Shown here: positions 17,588 through 25,795 of the stretch, piece after piece
How positions within the stretch are numbered: position 1 is the stretch's first letter
Layout of the letters: each line of letters opens with the position of its first letter
Origin: Croceibacterium selenioxidans
GTDB lineage: Bacteria; Pseudomonadota; Alphaproteobacteria; Sphingomonadales; Sphingomonadaceae
NCBI RefSeq assembly: GCF_018599195.1
Contig: NZ_JAHFVK010000002.1
Span: 938,001-1,002,000, forward strand
Reading direction: 5' to 3'
DNA length: 64,000 bases
The notes under the pieces: model-generated
What the model saw: only the letters and a program-made list of their open reading frames with translations
Databases searched by the model: none
What the model was told of the DNA's origin: nothing
Made by a program: the position numbers and the translations under genes

Positions 17588-17971
17588 ATGAAAAAGACAA
17601 CCCGCATGGCGATTGCCGCCGTCGCAGGGCTCGGCTCGCTTCTGGCCGTGCCCGCGGTCGCCCACCATTCGACCGCGATGTTCGACTGGGGCGTCCCGAC
17701 CGAGATGAAAGGCGTCACCGTAGAGCGCTGGGTGTGGACCAATCCGCACACATTTCTCTACGTGAAGGATGCCGCCGGCAATCGCTGGGCATTCGAAGGC
17801 ATGAGCCCGAATCACCTGTCGCGATCGGGCTGGTCGAAGCGTTCGCTGACGCCGGGCGAGAAGATCGACCTTACGTATTACAAGTTGCGTGACGGCCGCC
17901 ACGGGGGGTTCAACGTCACCGTCAAGCGCGCCAGCGGCGAGACTCTGCAACAGCTGCCAGTGCGCATGTAG
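17588..17971 (+). CDS. DUF6152 family secreted protein
   Basis: A 127-residue exported protein with signal peptide MKKTTRMAIAAVAGLGSLLAVPAVA. The mature N-terminus HHSTAMFDWGVPTEMKGV and the WTNPHTFLYVKD motif fit DUF6152. So do the WAFEGMSPNHLSRSGWSKRSLTPGEKIDLTYY block (read in parts) and the closing GGFNVTVKRASG. The two His at the mature N-terminus could bind copper in the manner of a histidine brace, but this is speculation. The ATG at 17588 is preceded by GAGAGAGGACC. It diverges from the secreted-protein gene at 16631-17437 with 150 bases between starts, the likely shared promoter region. Confidence 0.82.
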   Translation: MKKTTRMAIAAVAGLGSLLAVPAVAHHSTAMFDWGVPTEMKGVTVERWVWTNPHTFLYVKDAAGNRWAFEGMSPNHLSRSGWSKRSLTPGEKIDLTYYKLRDGRHGGFNVTVKRASGETLQQLPVRM

Positions 17972-18007
17972 GTCCTGGCCGGCGCCCTGCCCACACCTAG
18001 GCGCCGG

Positions 18008-18328
18008 TCAGGCCTTCGCCTTCGCTTTCTTCTTATTCTGACCCGGGATCTTGGGGAGCTTGTGCTTCCCCTTGTCCTTTTTCGCTTTGGAACCCTTGAC
18101 CTTCTTTGGCTTTTCGCCCGTTTTCGGTTCGAGAACGGCCGTGGCCAGGCGGCGGATGTCCGCCACCCGTGGCTTCACCTCGCCCGCCAGGATGGCTTGG
18201 GCGAGCTGTTCGAGCGAAAACGCGGATGTGTCGACGGCGGGTTTCTTGGGCACCGGCGGCTGGACGGGTGCGACGGGCGTCGTCCCGTTGCCGCGCTTCC
18301 CGTTTGCCGCAGTTGCTGACCTTGCCAA
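18008..18328 (-). CDS. lysine-rich hypothetical protein
   Basis: A 106-residue protein beginning at a TTG that has GAGGG seven bases upstream. Residues 35-70 form a short helical segment (AFSLEQLAQAILAGEVKPRVADIRRLATAVLEP, read in parts). The C-terminal 35 residues are almost all Lys, Pro and Gly (KKVKGSKAKKDKGKHKLPK). The basic tail suggests nucleic-acid or ribosome binding. I know no family name. It converges with the DUF6152 gene and precedes ppx by 89 bases. Confidence 0.55.
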   Translation of the reverse strand: MARSATAANGKRGNGTTPVAPVQPPVPKKPAVDTSAFSLEQLAQAILAGEVKPRVADIRRLATAVLEPKTGEKPKKVKGSKAKKDKGKHKLPKIPGQNKKKAKAKA

Positions 18329-18417
18329 TGGATGTCCCTCCGAAACTCGACCTCAAAGCTGAGTCTTACGCCGAATCACGTCCGGGCAAGGCTTTTGCCG
18401 TGTTCGTCACACCACCG

Positions 18418-19923
18418 TCACGCGGCAGTCATCAACTTTAGAGCGGGATCTGCGCCGATCCACTCGGCTAAAACCCTGAGGTCCTGTTCGATTGCCGGCG
18501 AAGTGAGGTCGCAGAGAGAATTCGCCAGCCGGAGAGTGAGAGTGCCATCCGAAAGAGTGAGCGAGCTGGCCGTGGGCGAGGGAGGTACGCCGCCACCGAG
18601 CCTCAGGCACAGCCGGGTGGCGAGACCCCAGCCGATCGCGCGCCTCAACGTCTCCTCCGGAGCCAGCCGCAGAAGATCCGGTGTGATGATCTGCTTGCCG
18701 CAAGCGCCGAGCAAGGCGGCGGCGATCTGCGCCCGGCCCGCCATGTCCACTCCGATCCAGCGCTTATGGAGGGCCCAGTCGAGTGAATGTCGAACGCGCA
18801 AGTTGGGTTCGAGCCGCACCGCCGAGAGCGAGAGCATGGTCGCGGCCAGGCGAAGTCGTTCGGCTTCCGGTTTTCCGTCCTGGCGGACGGCACCCGCCGT
18901 CCAGGCGGCGATCGCCGCGGCGAGTGGGGCCGAACTGGCGCGCGGCGCGCCGAAGTAGCTGATGCCTTCCAGCAGGGGATCTTTCCGCCGAATCTCCGGA
19001 CTGAGTCGCTGATGGAGCAACCCTTCGCGTAGGCCCCACGAGGAGAACACCAGGTGAGTGGGCTGCAGCTCGGCGAGCATGGCACGCATGATAGCCGCCG
19101 CATCGGGCAGGGCGTTGGCGCGCATGGACGACAGGCGCGCTGTCTCCATCAGGATACGCGGATCGCTGCGGACGAGCTTCTTCGCGATCCTGTCGGCTTC
19201 CGCGACGTCGAGTTCGAAAGTGTGCGGGTCCGACAGTGGGTGAAGGGTGCTGCGCATCGTATAGGTCGCGAAGGCGCGCCAGGTTCCGCCGACCATGTAG
19301 AGCGGCCCCGGATGCGCGGCGGCCCATCCCGCCTTCTCGAAGGCCTTGTGCACGGCGCGCTTGAACGCAAGTGGACCTTTCTCCCGTAATCCCGAGAGGC
19401 GCAAGGTTCCAAGCGGCAGGCTTTCGCCATGGTGTGAGCGGCCGTTTTCGACCGACACGAGCTCAAGGCTTCCACCGCCCAGATCAGCGACAACGCCGTG
19501 AGCGTCGGGAAACGCGCCGATCACGCCCCAGGCAGATGCCTGCGCTTCCTCCTCGCCGGTGAGAACTCGGGGTTCGAGTCCGATTTCCCGCACCTCGGCC
19601 AGGAAGGGTTCGGCGTTCACGGCTTCGCGGACTGCGGCGGTGCCCACAACCTCGACCCACTTCACATCGAGATCGTGCAGGATCGCGGCAAAGCGGCGCA
19701 GTCCCGCCAGCGCGAGTTGCGCCGCTCTATCGGGAATGCGCCCGGTATCGTTCAGCTCGCGGCCGAGGCGGGCGCCGACCTTTTCGTTGAACCAGACGTC
19801 GGGTACCCGCTGTGAGCCCGAATAAACGACCAGACGCACGGTATTCGAACCGATATCGACGACAGCCCTGTCCGGGGCTCCGCGATCCAGCCTGAAAGCG
19901 TCGGAGCGGAGCAGCTCCTTCAT
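18418..19923 (-). CDS. ppx: Ppx/GppA family exopolyphosphatase
   Basis: Releases phosphate from polyphosphate chain ends, or converts pppGpp to ppGpp in GppA-like members. The 501-residue product has the ASKHA phosphate motifs VVDIGSNTVRLVVY (about 21-34) and VVADLGGGSLELVSVE (about 144-159), and the catalytic Glu region LTGEEEAQASAWG. A C-terminal HD-like helical domain follows, with RANALPDAAAIMRAMLAEL and a long helical tail. Its ATG overlaps the ppk stop (ATGA), so synthesis and breakdown enzymes are translationally coupled. The length suits the longer proteobacterial Ppx. GppA activity cannot be excluded. Confidence 0.92.
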   Translation of the reverse strand: MKELLRSDAFRLDRGAPDRAVVDIGSNTVRLVVYSGSQRVPDVWFNEKVGARLGRELNDTGRIPDRAAQLALAGLRRFAAILHDLDVKWVEVVGTAAVREAVNAEPFLAEVREIGLEPRVLTGEEEAQASAWGVIGAFPDAHGVVADLGGGSLELVSVENGRSHHGESLPLGTLRLSGLREKGPLAFKRAVHKAFEKAGWAAAHPGPLYMVGGTWRAFATYTMRSTLHPLSDPHTFELDVAEADRIAKKLVRSDPRILMETARLSSMRANALPDAAAIMRAMLAELQPTHLVFSSWGLREGLLHQRLSPEIRRKDPLLEGISYFGAPRASSAPLAAAIAAWTAGAVRQDGKPEAERLRLAATMLSLSAVRLEPNLRVRHSLDWALHKRWIGVDMAGRAQIAAALLGACGKQIITPDLLRLAPEETLRRAIGWGLATRLCLRLGGGVPPSPTASSLTLSDGTLTLRLANSLCDLTSPAIEQDLRVLAEWIGADPALKLMTAA

Positions 19924-22067
19924 TCCCTCCCCCGCCGCAAGTCGAGCCTCGGCACGCCGCCTCGGCTGAGTGCGGCGCCGCGGCCGGAGAGAGAGGGGTT
20001 GGTCATGAAGTACCGGTGGCAGTTAAATGGATGGTCGCTGCTTTCGATCCGGTGGTAGTGTCCGCTCGAATCCAGCACCCAGCTCTGCTCGGTGTCGAGC
20101 AGGTTCGCAACCATGACCTGATCGAGAATCTGGTCGTGTACCGTTGGGTTGCGGATCGGGACCAGAGTCTCGACCCGGCGGTCCAGATTGCGCGACATGG
20201 CATCGGCCGAGGAAATGTAGACCTTGGCCCGGCGACTCGGCAGGGCGTGGCCGTTGGCGAAGGCCCAGATCCGCGCATGCTCGAGGAAGCGCCCGACGAT
20301 CGACTTCACGGAAATCGTTTCCGACAGACCCGGCACGGCGGGCCTGAGGCAGCAGATGCCGCGCACCACCAGGCGAATCTCCACGCCGGCCCGGCTCGCT
20401 TCGTAGAGCCGGTCGATCATGTCCGAATCGGTCAGCGAATTGAGCTTCGCCCAGATTGCCGCCGGCTTCCCGGCCTCGGCGTTCGCGATCTCCTTGTCGA
20501 TCAGCCCATAGAGCGTTTCGCGCAAGTTGATGGGCGAGATCGACAGCTGCTCGGTCCGTTGGGGTTCGACATACCCGGTGATGAAGTTGAACAGCTTGAC
20601 CGCGTCGCGCGCGAGGCTCTCGTCCGCGGTGAAGAAGCTGAAATCGGTGTAGATGCGCGCCGTCAGCGGATGATAGTTGCCGGTGCCGAAGTGGCAGTAC
20701 GTGCGGTACGCCTGTTCCTCCCGGCGCACGATCATCGAGACCTTGGCGTGGGTCTTCCAGTCGATGAAGCCATAGATCACCTGCACTCCGGCGCGTTCGA
20801 GCTCGGCCGCCCAGTGCAGGTTCTGCTCCTCGTCGAAGCGGGCCTTGAGCTCGACCACCGCAGTGACCGACTTGCCCGATTCGGCCGCGGCGATCAGCGC
20901 CGCGATGATCGAGGACTGGTTACCCGCGCGATAGAGCGTCTGCTTGATCGAGACGACGGAGGGATCCTTGGCCGCCTGGCGGATGAAATCGACCACCGCC
21001 TCGAAACTTTCGTAGGGGTGGTGGATGATCATGTCCTTCTCGCGGATGGCGGCGAAGCAATCACCGTCATGCTCGAGAATGCGTTCCGGATAGCGCGGGT
21101 TGAACGGCTCGAACTTGAGGTCCGGCCTGTCCTCCTCGACCACCCCGGCCAGGCCGCCAATTCCCAGCATGCCGTCAGTCTTGTTGACCAGCGTATCGGG
21201 CAGGGCGAGCTGTTCGCGCAGGATCGCCTCGGCCTCGGGCGCGCAATCCCGGTCGATCTCCATCAGGATCACCCGCCCGCGCCGCCGACGCTGAATCGCG
21301 GTGCGGAAGTAACGGACCAGGTCTTCGGCCTCTTCCTCCAACTCGATGTCGCTGTCGCGCAGGACCCGAAATACCCCGTCGCCTTCGACCTGGAAGCCGG
21401 GGAACAGCAAGTCGGCGAAGCGGCAGATCACGCTTTCGATCGAGACGTAAGTCGCCTCCTCGCCCGGGATACGGACGAACCGCGGGATGGCGCTCGGGAT
21501 CAGGACCATCTCGACCAGCCGCGCGTCGTCCCGGACGCGCCTGAGGCTGAACAGGACCCCGATGCCCTGGTTGGCCACGAACGGGAACGGATGAGCTGGA
21601 TCGATCGCCTGAGGCGTGACCACGGGCACGACGTAATCGATGAAGTACTGGCGCAGCCAGGCGGTCGCCTGGCTGTCCATGTGCCGCTCGTCGACGATAT
21701 GGATGCCCTGATTGTCGAGCAGCGCGCGCAGTTCCGCGAGCGCCCGCTGCTGCATGTCGACCAGCTCGCCGATCTTCGCGCGGATCGCGGCGACTTGCTG
21801 TTGCGGGGTCTTGCCGTCGATCGAAACCTCGTCGACCCCGCTCCGCACTTGCCCGCTCAGGCCCGCGACGCGGATCATCATGAACTCGTCGAGATTGCTG
21901 CCGGAAATGGCCAGGAATCGCAGCCGTTCGAGCAGGGGATAGCTCGGCCTGGTCGCTTCCGCGAGTACGCGCTCGTTGAACGAGAGCCAGCTCAGTTCCC
22001 GATTGAAGAAGCGATCGTTTATGTCCGGGCGCTCCACCGGGTCGAAACTCGAAACGGCGCTAATCAT
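19920..22067 (-). CDS. ppk1: polyphosphate kinase 1
   Basis: Polymerises the gamma-phosphate of ATP into polyphosphate. The 715-residue product shows the PPK1 N domain (FFNRELSWLSFNERVL), the head domain and the catalytic phospholipase-D-like domains. The autophosphorylated His is H459 in TYCHFGTGNYHPLTARIYTD. The second conserved His is H597 in FLEHARIWAF. VYISSADAMSRNLDRRVE completes the active site. The start ATG is at 22067. It is the first gene of the ppk-ppx operon and faces away from the Flp pilin gene. A possible Pho-box half-site lies about 50 bases upstream. Confidence 0.97.
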   Translation of the reverse strand: MISAVSSFDPVERPDINDRFFNRELSWLSFNERVLAEATRPSYPLLERLRFLAISGSNLDEFMMIRVAGLSGQVRSGVDEVSIDGKTPQQQVAAIRAKIGELVDMQQRALAELRALLDNQGIHIVDERHMDSQATAWLRQYFIDYVVPVVTPQAIDPAHPFPFVANQGIGVLFSLRRVRDDARLVEMVLIPSAIPRFVRIPGEEATYVSIESVICRFADLLFPGFQVEGDGVFRVLRDSDIELEEEAEDLVRYFRTAIQRRRRGRVILMEIDRDCAPEAEAILREQLALPDTLVNKTDGMLGIGGLAGVVEEDRPDLKFEPFNPRYPERILEHDGDCFAAIREKDMIIHHPYESFEAVVDFIRQAAKDPSVVSIKQTLYRAGNQSSIIAALIAAAESGKSVTAVVELKARFDEEQNLHWAAELERAGVQVIYGFIDWKTHAKVSMIVRREEQAYRTYCHFGTGNYHPLTARIYTDFSFFTADESLARDAVKLFNFITGYVEPQRTEQLSISPINLRETLYGLIDKEIANAEAGKPAAIWAKLNSLTDSDMIDRLYEASRAGVEIRLVVRGICCLRPAVPGLSETISVKSIVGRFLEHARIWAFANGHALPSRRAKVYISSADAMSRNLDRRVETLVPIRNPTVHDQILDQVMVANLLDTEQSWVLDSSGHYHRIESSDHPFNCHRYFMTNPSLSGRGAALSRGGVPRLDLRRGRE

Positions 22068-22115
22068 CGTCGTCCTTGGCGGGGGCTATGCGAAGCACCC
22101 CTGTGTGAGACGTCC

Positions 22116-22132
22116 ATTGCACTTTTGTGACA
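22116..22132 (-). promoter_or_regulatory. possible Pho box upstream of ppk1
   Basis: The minus strand reads TGTCACAAAAGTGCAAT, starting 65 bases before the ppk1 ATG. The first half (TGTCACAAAA) matches the PhoB half-site well. The second half, 11 bases later (TGCAAT), matches poorly. Phosphate control of ppk is known in other proteobacteria; here it is only suggested. Confidence 0.3.
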
Positions 22133-22499
22133 TCTTCGCGTCATCAAGGCCAGTGGCTTAACTTAGCGCAAAATCGCAGATGACGGGACTCGCAAGTCGA
22201 TCTGCTGTGCGGCGAGACGTCCGATGCAACATTGAACCCGCCCATTATATTTCCATATAAAAGACGTTGCCGCACTTTAACCAAGTGTTAGTGAACAATT
22301 CGAAACGGTTGTTGCGTCATTACCAAGGGACTAACAATAACTCTATAAATCAGCCTCTAAATGAGCTCGTGCTAATAACTCTATTTTGATGACGTCACAC
22401 TATTGAACTAGTATTATTACGTATTTCAATCTCCCGCCTCCGACTTATCGGTTCGGCACGGGACCTAAGGGAACCGAAGACCTAACCAGGAGATTGATT
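22133..22499 (+). promoter_or_regulatory. AT-rich leader and promoter region of the Flp pilin gene
   Basis: A gene-free stretch that becomes clearly AT-rich from about 22240 to 22430, unlike the rest of the window. It holds TTAACCAAGTGTTAG at 22277-22291, one base off the CtrA consensus TTAA-N7-TTAA. The direct repeat AATAACTCTAT occurs at 22336-22346 and 22374-22384. An AGGAG ribosome site at 22488-22492 serves the pilin ATG. No open frame of note runs through it. CtrA controls pilA in Caulobacter, so the site is plausible but untested. Confidence 0.5.
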
Positions 22500-22682
22500 A
22501 TGAAGTTCTTCAACAAGCTGCTCCGCGACGAACAGGGCGCCACCGCGATCGAATACGGCCTCATTGCCGCTCTGATCGCAGTCGCCGCTATGGCCGCCAT
22601 GGGTCAGATCGGCACTCAGCTGAACTCCACCTTCACCTCGGTTGGTACAAAGCTTGAAGATGCGAACGAGGCTGCGAAGTAG
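22500..22682 (+). CDS. Flp family type IVb pilin
   Basis: A 60-residue prepilin of the tight-adherence (Flp/Tad) type. The ATG at 22500 follows AGGAG by seven bases. A short basic leader (MKFFNKLLRDEQG) is followed by the processing and polymerisation motif GATAIEYGLIAALIAVAAM. Cleavage is expected after the Gly before ATAIEYG by the CpaA/TadV peptidase. The polar C-terminus is short. No cpaB, cpaC, rcpA or tad genes are in the window, so it is an orphan copy dependent on an assembly system elsewhere. A strong terminator follows at once, marking a single-gene transcript. Confidence 0.95.
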   Translation: MKFFNKLLRDEQGATAIEYGLIAALIAVAAMAAMGQIGTQLNSTFTSVGTKLEDANEAAK

Positions 22683-22717
22683 TCGCCAAACATTGTCGAG
22701 CCTCGGCTCGGAGAAGG

Positions 22718-22747
22718 AGGCGGCAGGGCAACCTGTCGCCTCTTTTT
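22718..22747 (+). terminator. intrinsic terminator of the pilin gene
   Basis: A ten-pair stem AGGCGGCAGG/CCTGTCGCCT (22718-22727 with 22732-22741, one G-U pair) closes on the GNRA tetraloop GCAA and is followed by CTTTTT. This is the clearest Rho-independent terminator in the window, fitting a highly expressed monocistronic pilin. Confidence 0.93.
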
Positions 22748-22827
22748 GTTGATCTGAGGCGCGCGCGTCTGTCCGTTCACGCGCTACAGTCGTTTACGTT
22801 GAATGGGCGCCCTGATCGGACTTCCAC

Positions 22828-23142
22828 CTATTTGGCCGGGATCTTATCGAACTCGGCTTGAATTTTCGCCAGATTATCGTCGCTCAGTTCGGCCTCGTAC
22901 TGCTGGACCCCCTTAAGCGTGAGGTCGCGCCCAAGGGTCTGGAACATCTCGTTGGCGAAGGTTTTGGGGATAAGGCGCTTGAGAATTTCTGCCGCAGCAG
23001 GGTCATCGAGCAGCTTTCCGACTTTTGTTTCGGTCACCGAATAATGGGCGGCCGCGGCATCTTGGGCCATGGCGGTTGGTGCGACAACGGATGCGGCGAG
23101 ACCCGCGGCGGCGAGTGACAATCCGTAGAAAAGGTCACGCAT
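22828..23142 (-). CDS. small periplasmic hypothetical protein
   Basis: A 104-residue exported protein. The ATG at 23142 follows GGAGAGACG. Residues 1-27 form a signal peptide ending PTAMAQ. The mature 77 residues contain HYSVTETKVGKLLDDPAAAEILKRLIP and KTFANEMFQTLGRDLTLKGVQQY. I recall similar short helical domains attached to periplasmic carboxylesterases and hydrolases in sphingomonads, but no function is known to me. It lies between the pilin terminator and the MFS gene, on the strand of the catabolic operon but beyond its last gene by 52 bases. It could be the operon's tail or independent. Confidence 0.65.
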   Translation of the reverse strand: MRDLFYGLSLAAAGLAASVVAPTAMAQDAAAAHYSVTETKVGKLLDDPAAAEILKRLIPKTFANEMFQTLGRDLTLKGVQQYEAELSDDNLAKIQAEFDKIPAK

Positions 23143-23194
23143 TTCGTCTCTCCCCAAGTTCAGATCGCGGACGACTCCGCAGTTATTCCTTCTC

Positions 23195-24499
23195 CTAGGA
23201 ATTAATCGCAGAACGCGCAAGCGATTCAGCTTGCGCGCGCCCGGTCGAAATCCTTGCTGCGACGATGAAGGCCGTTCCCACGAGAGGCGCCGCCGCCATG
23301 GCGGCGATCCCATAGCGCAGGCTTTCCTCTCCCAGGGTAGGGTTGAGATAGTCGCTGAGGACTCCGACGATGAATGGACCGAGGGTGCTACCGATGAGCC
23401 CAGCAGCAGCGAGCATCACGGTAGCGGTCAGCCCGCGATCGCCGGGAGCTGCGGATTCGACAGCGAAGTTGATGCTCGGAATGATCGCACAGGCGAGCAG
23501 AAAATTCATCAGCGCTGCGCTGGCCATCGCCAGGGACAGGGAAGGCAAGAAGGCGAAGCCGAGCACGCAGGGCACTGAGAGCGGCAGTGTTACGATGGGG
23601 AGCCACAGCGTGGCAGCGGCCGAACCCGTACGCCGGCGGACCGCGTCGGCGAGGAACCCGGCAAACAGCGTTCCGGTGATTCCTCCGATCCCGACCGCGG
23701 GCCCGATCGCAACACCGACTTGAGACAGCGGAACGTCGTGGGAGCGCTGCAGGAACGCGGGTCCCCAGGCCGCGAGAACTGAGGTCAGCATGCTGGCGGT
23801 GCCGTAACCGACGACAAGGCGGGCGAGCCCTGGGGAGTGCCACAGTCGCAGCAGGCCTTGAGACAAGTCCGCGAAGGTACCGGCTGGAGCGGCCGGTCGA
23901 GCGTCCTCGCCACGCGCGGGCTCAGTGGCGGTGGCGAGCATCACGAGCGCGAGCACGACGCCGACGCCGCCTGCCCAGAAGAACATCGCCCGCCAGCCGA
24001 TCGCGGCCGCCAGTACGCCGGCTGCTATCGCGCCGCCGACGATGCCGATGAACGCGCTCGACTGGAATACCGCCACGGCGCGCCCTCGCGCCTGCGCGCG
24101 AAAAAGGTCGGGGATCAGGGACATCGCGGCGGGAAAGGCAGTCGCCTCGCCGATGCCGACCCCGATCCGGGCGATGGCGAGGGTCGCGAAGTCGGTCGCC
24201 AACCCCGTCGCGGCGGTGGCGATCGACCACCCTGCAATGCCGAAAGCCAGGATCCGCGTGCGGTTACCCCGATCGATCATGCGCGAAAGGAAGAGGCCGC
24301 CCACCAAGTTGAACACGGTGAAGAACAACCCGTTCGCAAGCGACATTTGGGTGTCCGACAACGAGAGTTCGCCGCGAACCTGCTCCGTCACCAAGCCGAG
24401 CAACCCGCGGTCGCCGGCATTTAGTACGTTGGCGAGGAACAACAGGAAGAGCACCCACACGGCGGTGCGCCGGGATACCGAGGGGGCGTCCTCGTTCAT
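23195..24499 (-). CDS. MFS transporter (spinster-like)
   Basis: A 434-residue major facilitator protein with about 12 membrane helices. The N-terminal helix WVLFLLFLANVLNAGDRGLLG and the SLSDTQMSLANGLFFTVFNLVGGLFLSRMIDRGNRTRIL block (read in parts) give the MFS motif A region. ARIGVGIGEATAFPAAMSLIPDLF is typical of spinster-like and aromatic-acid MFS carriers in sphingomonads. It is the last gene of the MBL-FAH-amidohydrolase operon and overlaps the cupin gene by four bases (ATGA). It therefore likely imports or exports that pathway's substrate. Confidence 0.9.
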   Translation of the reverse strand: MNEDAPSVSRRTAVWVLFLLFLANVLNAGDRGLLGLVTEQVRGELSLSDTQMSLANGLFFTVFNLVGGLFLSRMIDRGNRTRILAFGIAGWSIATAATGLATDFATLAIARIGVGIGEATAFPAAMSLIPDLFRAQARGRAVAVFQSSAFIGIVGGAIAAGVLAAAIGWRAMFFWAGGVGVVLALVMLATATEPARGEDARPAAPAGTFADLSQGLLRLWHSPGLARLVVGYGTASMLTSVLAAWGPAFLQRSHDVPLSQVGVAIGPAVGIGGITGTLFAGFLADAVRRRTGSAAATLWLPIVTLPLSVPCVLGFAFLPSLSLAMASAALMNFLLACAIIPSINFAVESAAPGDRGLTATVMLAAAGLIGSTLGPFIVGVLSDYLNPTLGEESLRYGIAAMAAAPLVGTAFIVAARISTGRAQAESLARSAINS

Positions 24500-24999
24500 G
24501 GGATGATCTCCGCTTTATTTAGGATTTGCGCCAGCGGCTCGGCAAACTCGGCGTCGATCAGCACGAAGACCACCCTCGCCACCTCGCCGGACCGGTTTTC
24601 CCAGGCATGATCGGTTCCTCGCTGGACGACCACGTCACCCTTGCGCAGGGTCGTTTCGCTGTCGCTGAGGATCAGCGCAATCTCGCCCTCGATCACTATG
24701 CCGTAGTCGATCGTGCGGGTCCGGTGCATCGGACTGCGCGCGCCGCCTGCTCCAGCGGGGTGGAAATCGATCACGCGAATGATGCTGCCCCCGCGTCCGG
24801 CGGGCCCAATCGAGCTGGAGCTGGAGACAGGTTCGCCGTCGGGGATGAGTTCGAGCGGTTCGCATGCCCGGGCCGTCGACCATATTTCGTCGAAGCGGGC
24901 GCCGGGAAGGTCCCTCACGAGCGGCACCGGCGCATCCGACACAATGATCGAACGCCCGTCGGGCGCGTGACCGGTGACAATGCGGCGCGTGCGCTTCAC
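24496..24999 (-). CDS. cupin domain protein
   Basis: A 167-residue protein starting at a GTG that overlaps the preceding stop (GTGA). The cupin barrel is in the C-terminal half, with HRTRTIDYGIVIEGEIALILSDSE and LRKGDVVVQRGTDHAWENRSG supplying the two cupin motifs (conserved Glu and His in each). The N-terminal half resembles the region found in cupins of aromatic catabolic clusters. It may bind a ring acid as isomerase, dioxygenase-like enzyme or sensor; none is shown. It sits between the acetoacetate-decarboxylase-like gene and the MFS gene. Confidence 0.82.
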   Translation of the reverse strand: MKRTRRIVTGHAPDGRSIIVSDAPVPLVRDLPGARFDEIWSTARACEPLELIPDGEPVSSSSSIGPAGRGGSIIRVIDFHPAGAGGARSPMHRTRTIDYGIVIEGEIALILSDSETTLRKGDVVVQRGTDHAWENRSGEVARVVFVLIDAEFAEPLAQILNKAEIIP

Positions 25000-25778
25000 C
25001 GCAGAGTCCTCTGCTCACTGACGTCGGATCCGCCGGACGTGTCGAGGAGCACGGCCGGGCCGAAAGCGTGCAACGGCAATGCGGCCAGCGCATTCACGAT
25101 CGGATATTGTGTCGGCATGTCTTCCCACCTCGCGCCGGTGAAGGAAAAGCGGCCTGAGCCCGCCTGGCAGGACCGGATCTCTGGCACTGGTGGGCCGGGC
25201 TCAACGATGGTCATGTGGTCGATCTCCGCCCTGCCCCATTCGCCGGTCCGCGGGATGTACTTGCGAAAGATCATCGGAGCCGCGGCCGACATTGGCGATG
25301 CGATCGGTTCCAGGTCCTCGGCCATGAACTGCAGAAATTCGAAGCCGTCCCATCGCGCCGAACCTGTCAGGCGTGAACCGGTGTCATCAGGCTCCGGGAT
25401 TTCCGCAAAAATCTTCGGCCATCCGAGCTCCTCGCGTCCCGTGAGGATCGGATCGGCCATGTTCTCCCAAACAACCGGCACGAAGTGGCCCGTGATTGAC
25501 TGCTCACCATTCCAGCGCGCTGGAATGCGGACCATGACGATATTGTAACCACGCCCGGCCAGCCAGCCGACGTCGCTCAACAGGGTTACCACGACTTCCA
25601 GCCTCGGTTCGCCGACCAGCGTCATCCTGTCAGGAAGGAGTGCGGCCAAGGGCTCGGCATCGGTGACAGCCGAAAGCGTGAGTGAAGTCGCTTTCTTGTC
25701 GAAGCGTCGGTGTCGTTGCGAAGCCGGCAGGTTGCGCGGCCCGGGGGCTGGGCCAAACCCGACCGGCATTCGAAACAT
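24996..25778 (-). CDS. acetoacetate decarboxylase family protein
   Basis: A 260-residue protein from the ATG at 25778, just downstream of the amidohydrolase stop. It has the family pattern MVRIPARWNGEQSITGHFVPVVWENMADPILTGREELGWPK, read in parts. E116/E117 and K122 in REELGWPK correspond to the Schiff-base lysine region of acetoacetate decarboxylase. Family members outside solvent-forming clostridia often act on other beta-keto or dienoic acids as hydratase/aldolase or decarboxylase. In this operon it probably handles a ring-cleavage product. It overlaps the cupin gene by four bases. Confidence 0.82.
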   Translation of the reverse strand: MFRMPVGFGPAPGPRNLPASQRHRRFDKKATSLTLSAVTDAEPLAALLPDRMTLVGEPRLEVVVTLLSDVGWLAGRGYNIVMVRIPARWNGEQSITGHFVPVVWENMADPILTGREELGWPKIFAEIPEPDDTGSRLTGSARWDGFEFLQFMAEDLEPIASPMSAAAPMIFRKYIPRTGEWGRAEIDHMTIVEPGPPVPEIRSCQAGSGRFSFTGARWEDMPTQYPIVNALAALPLHAFGPAVLLDTSGGSDVSEQRTLR

Positions 25779-25795
25779 CTGGCCGAGCGGATCGC

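Noticed and set aside
20016-22130. A 704-codon open frame on the plus strand
   Set aside because: It is the antisense shadow of ppk1, whose PPK1 catalytic motifs are all on the minus strand; GC-rich third positions keep the opposite frame open. Its translation has no recognisable domain.
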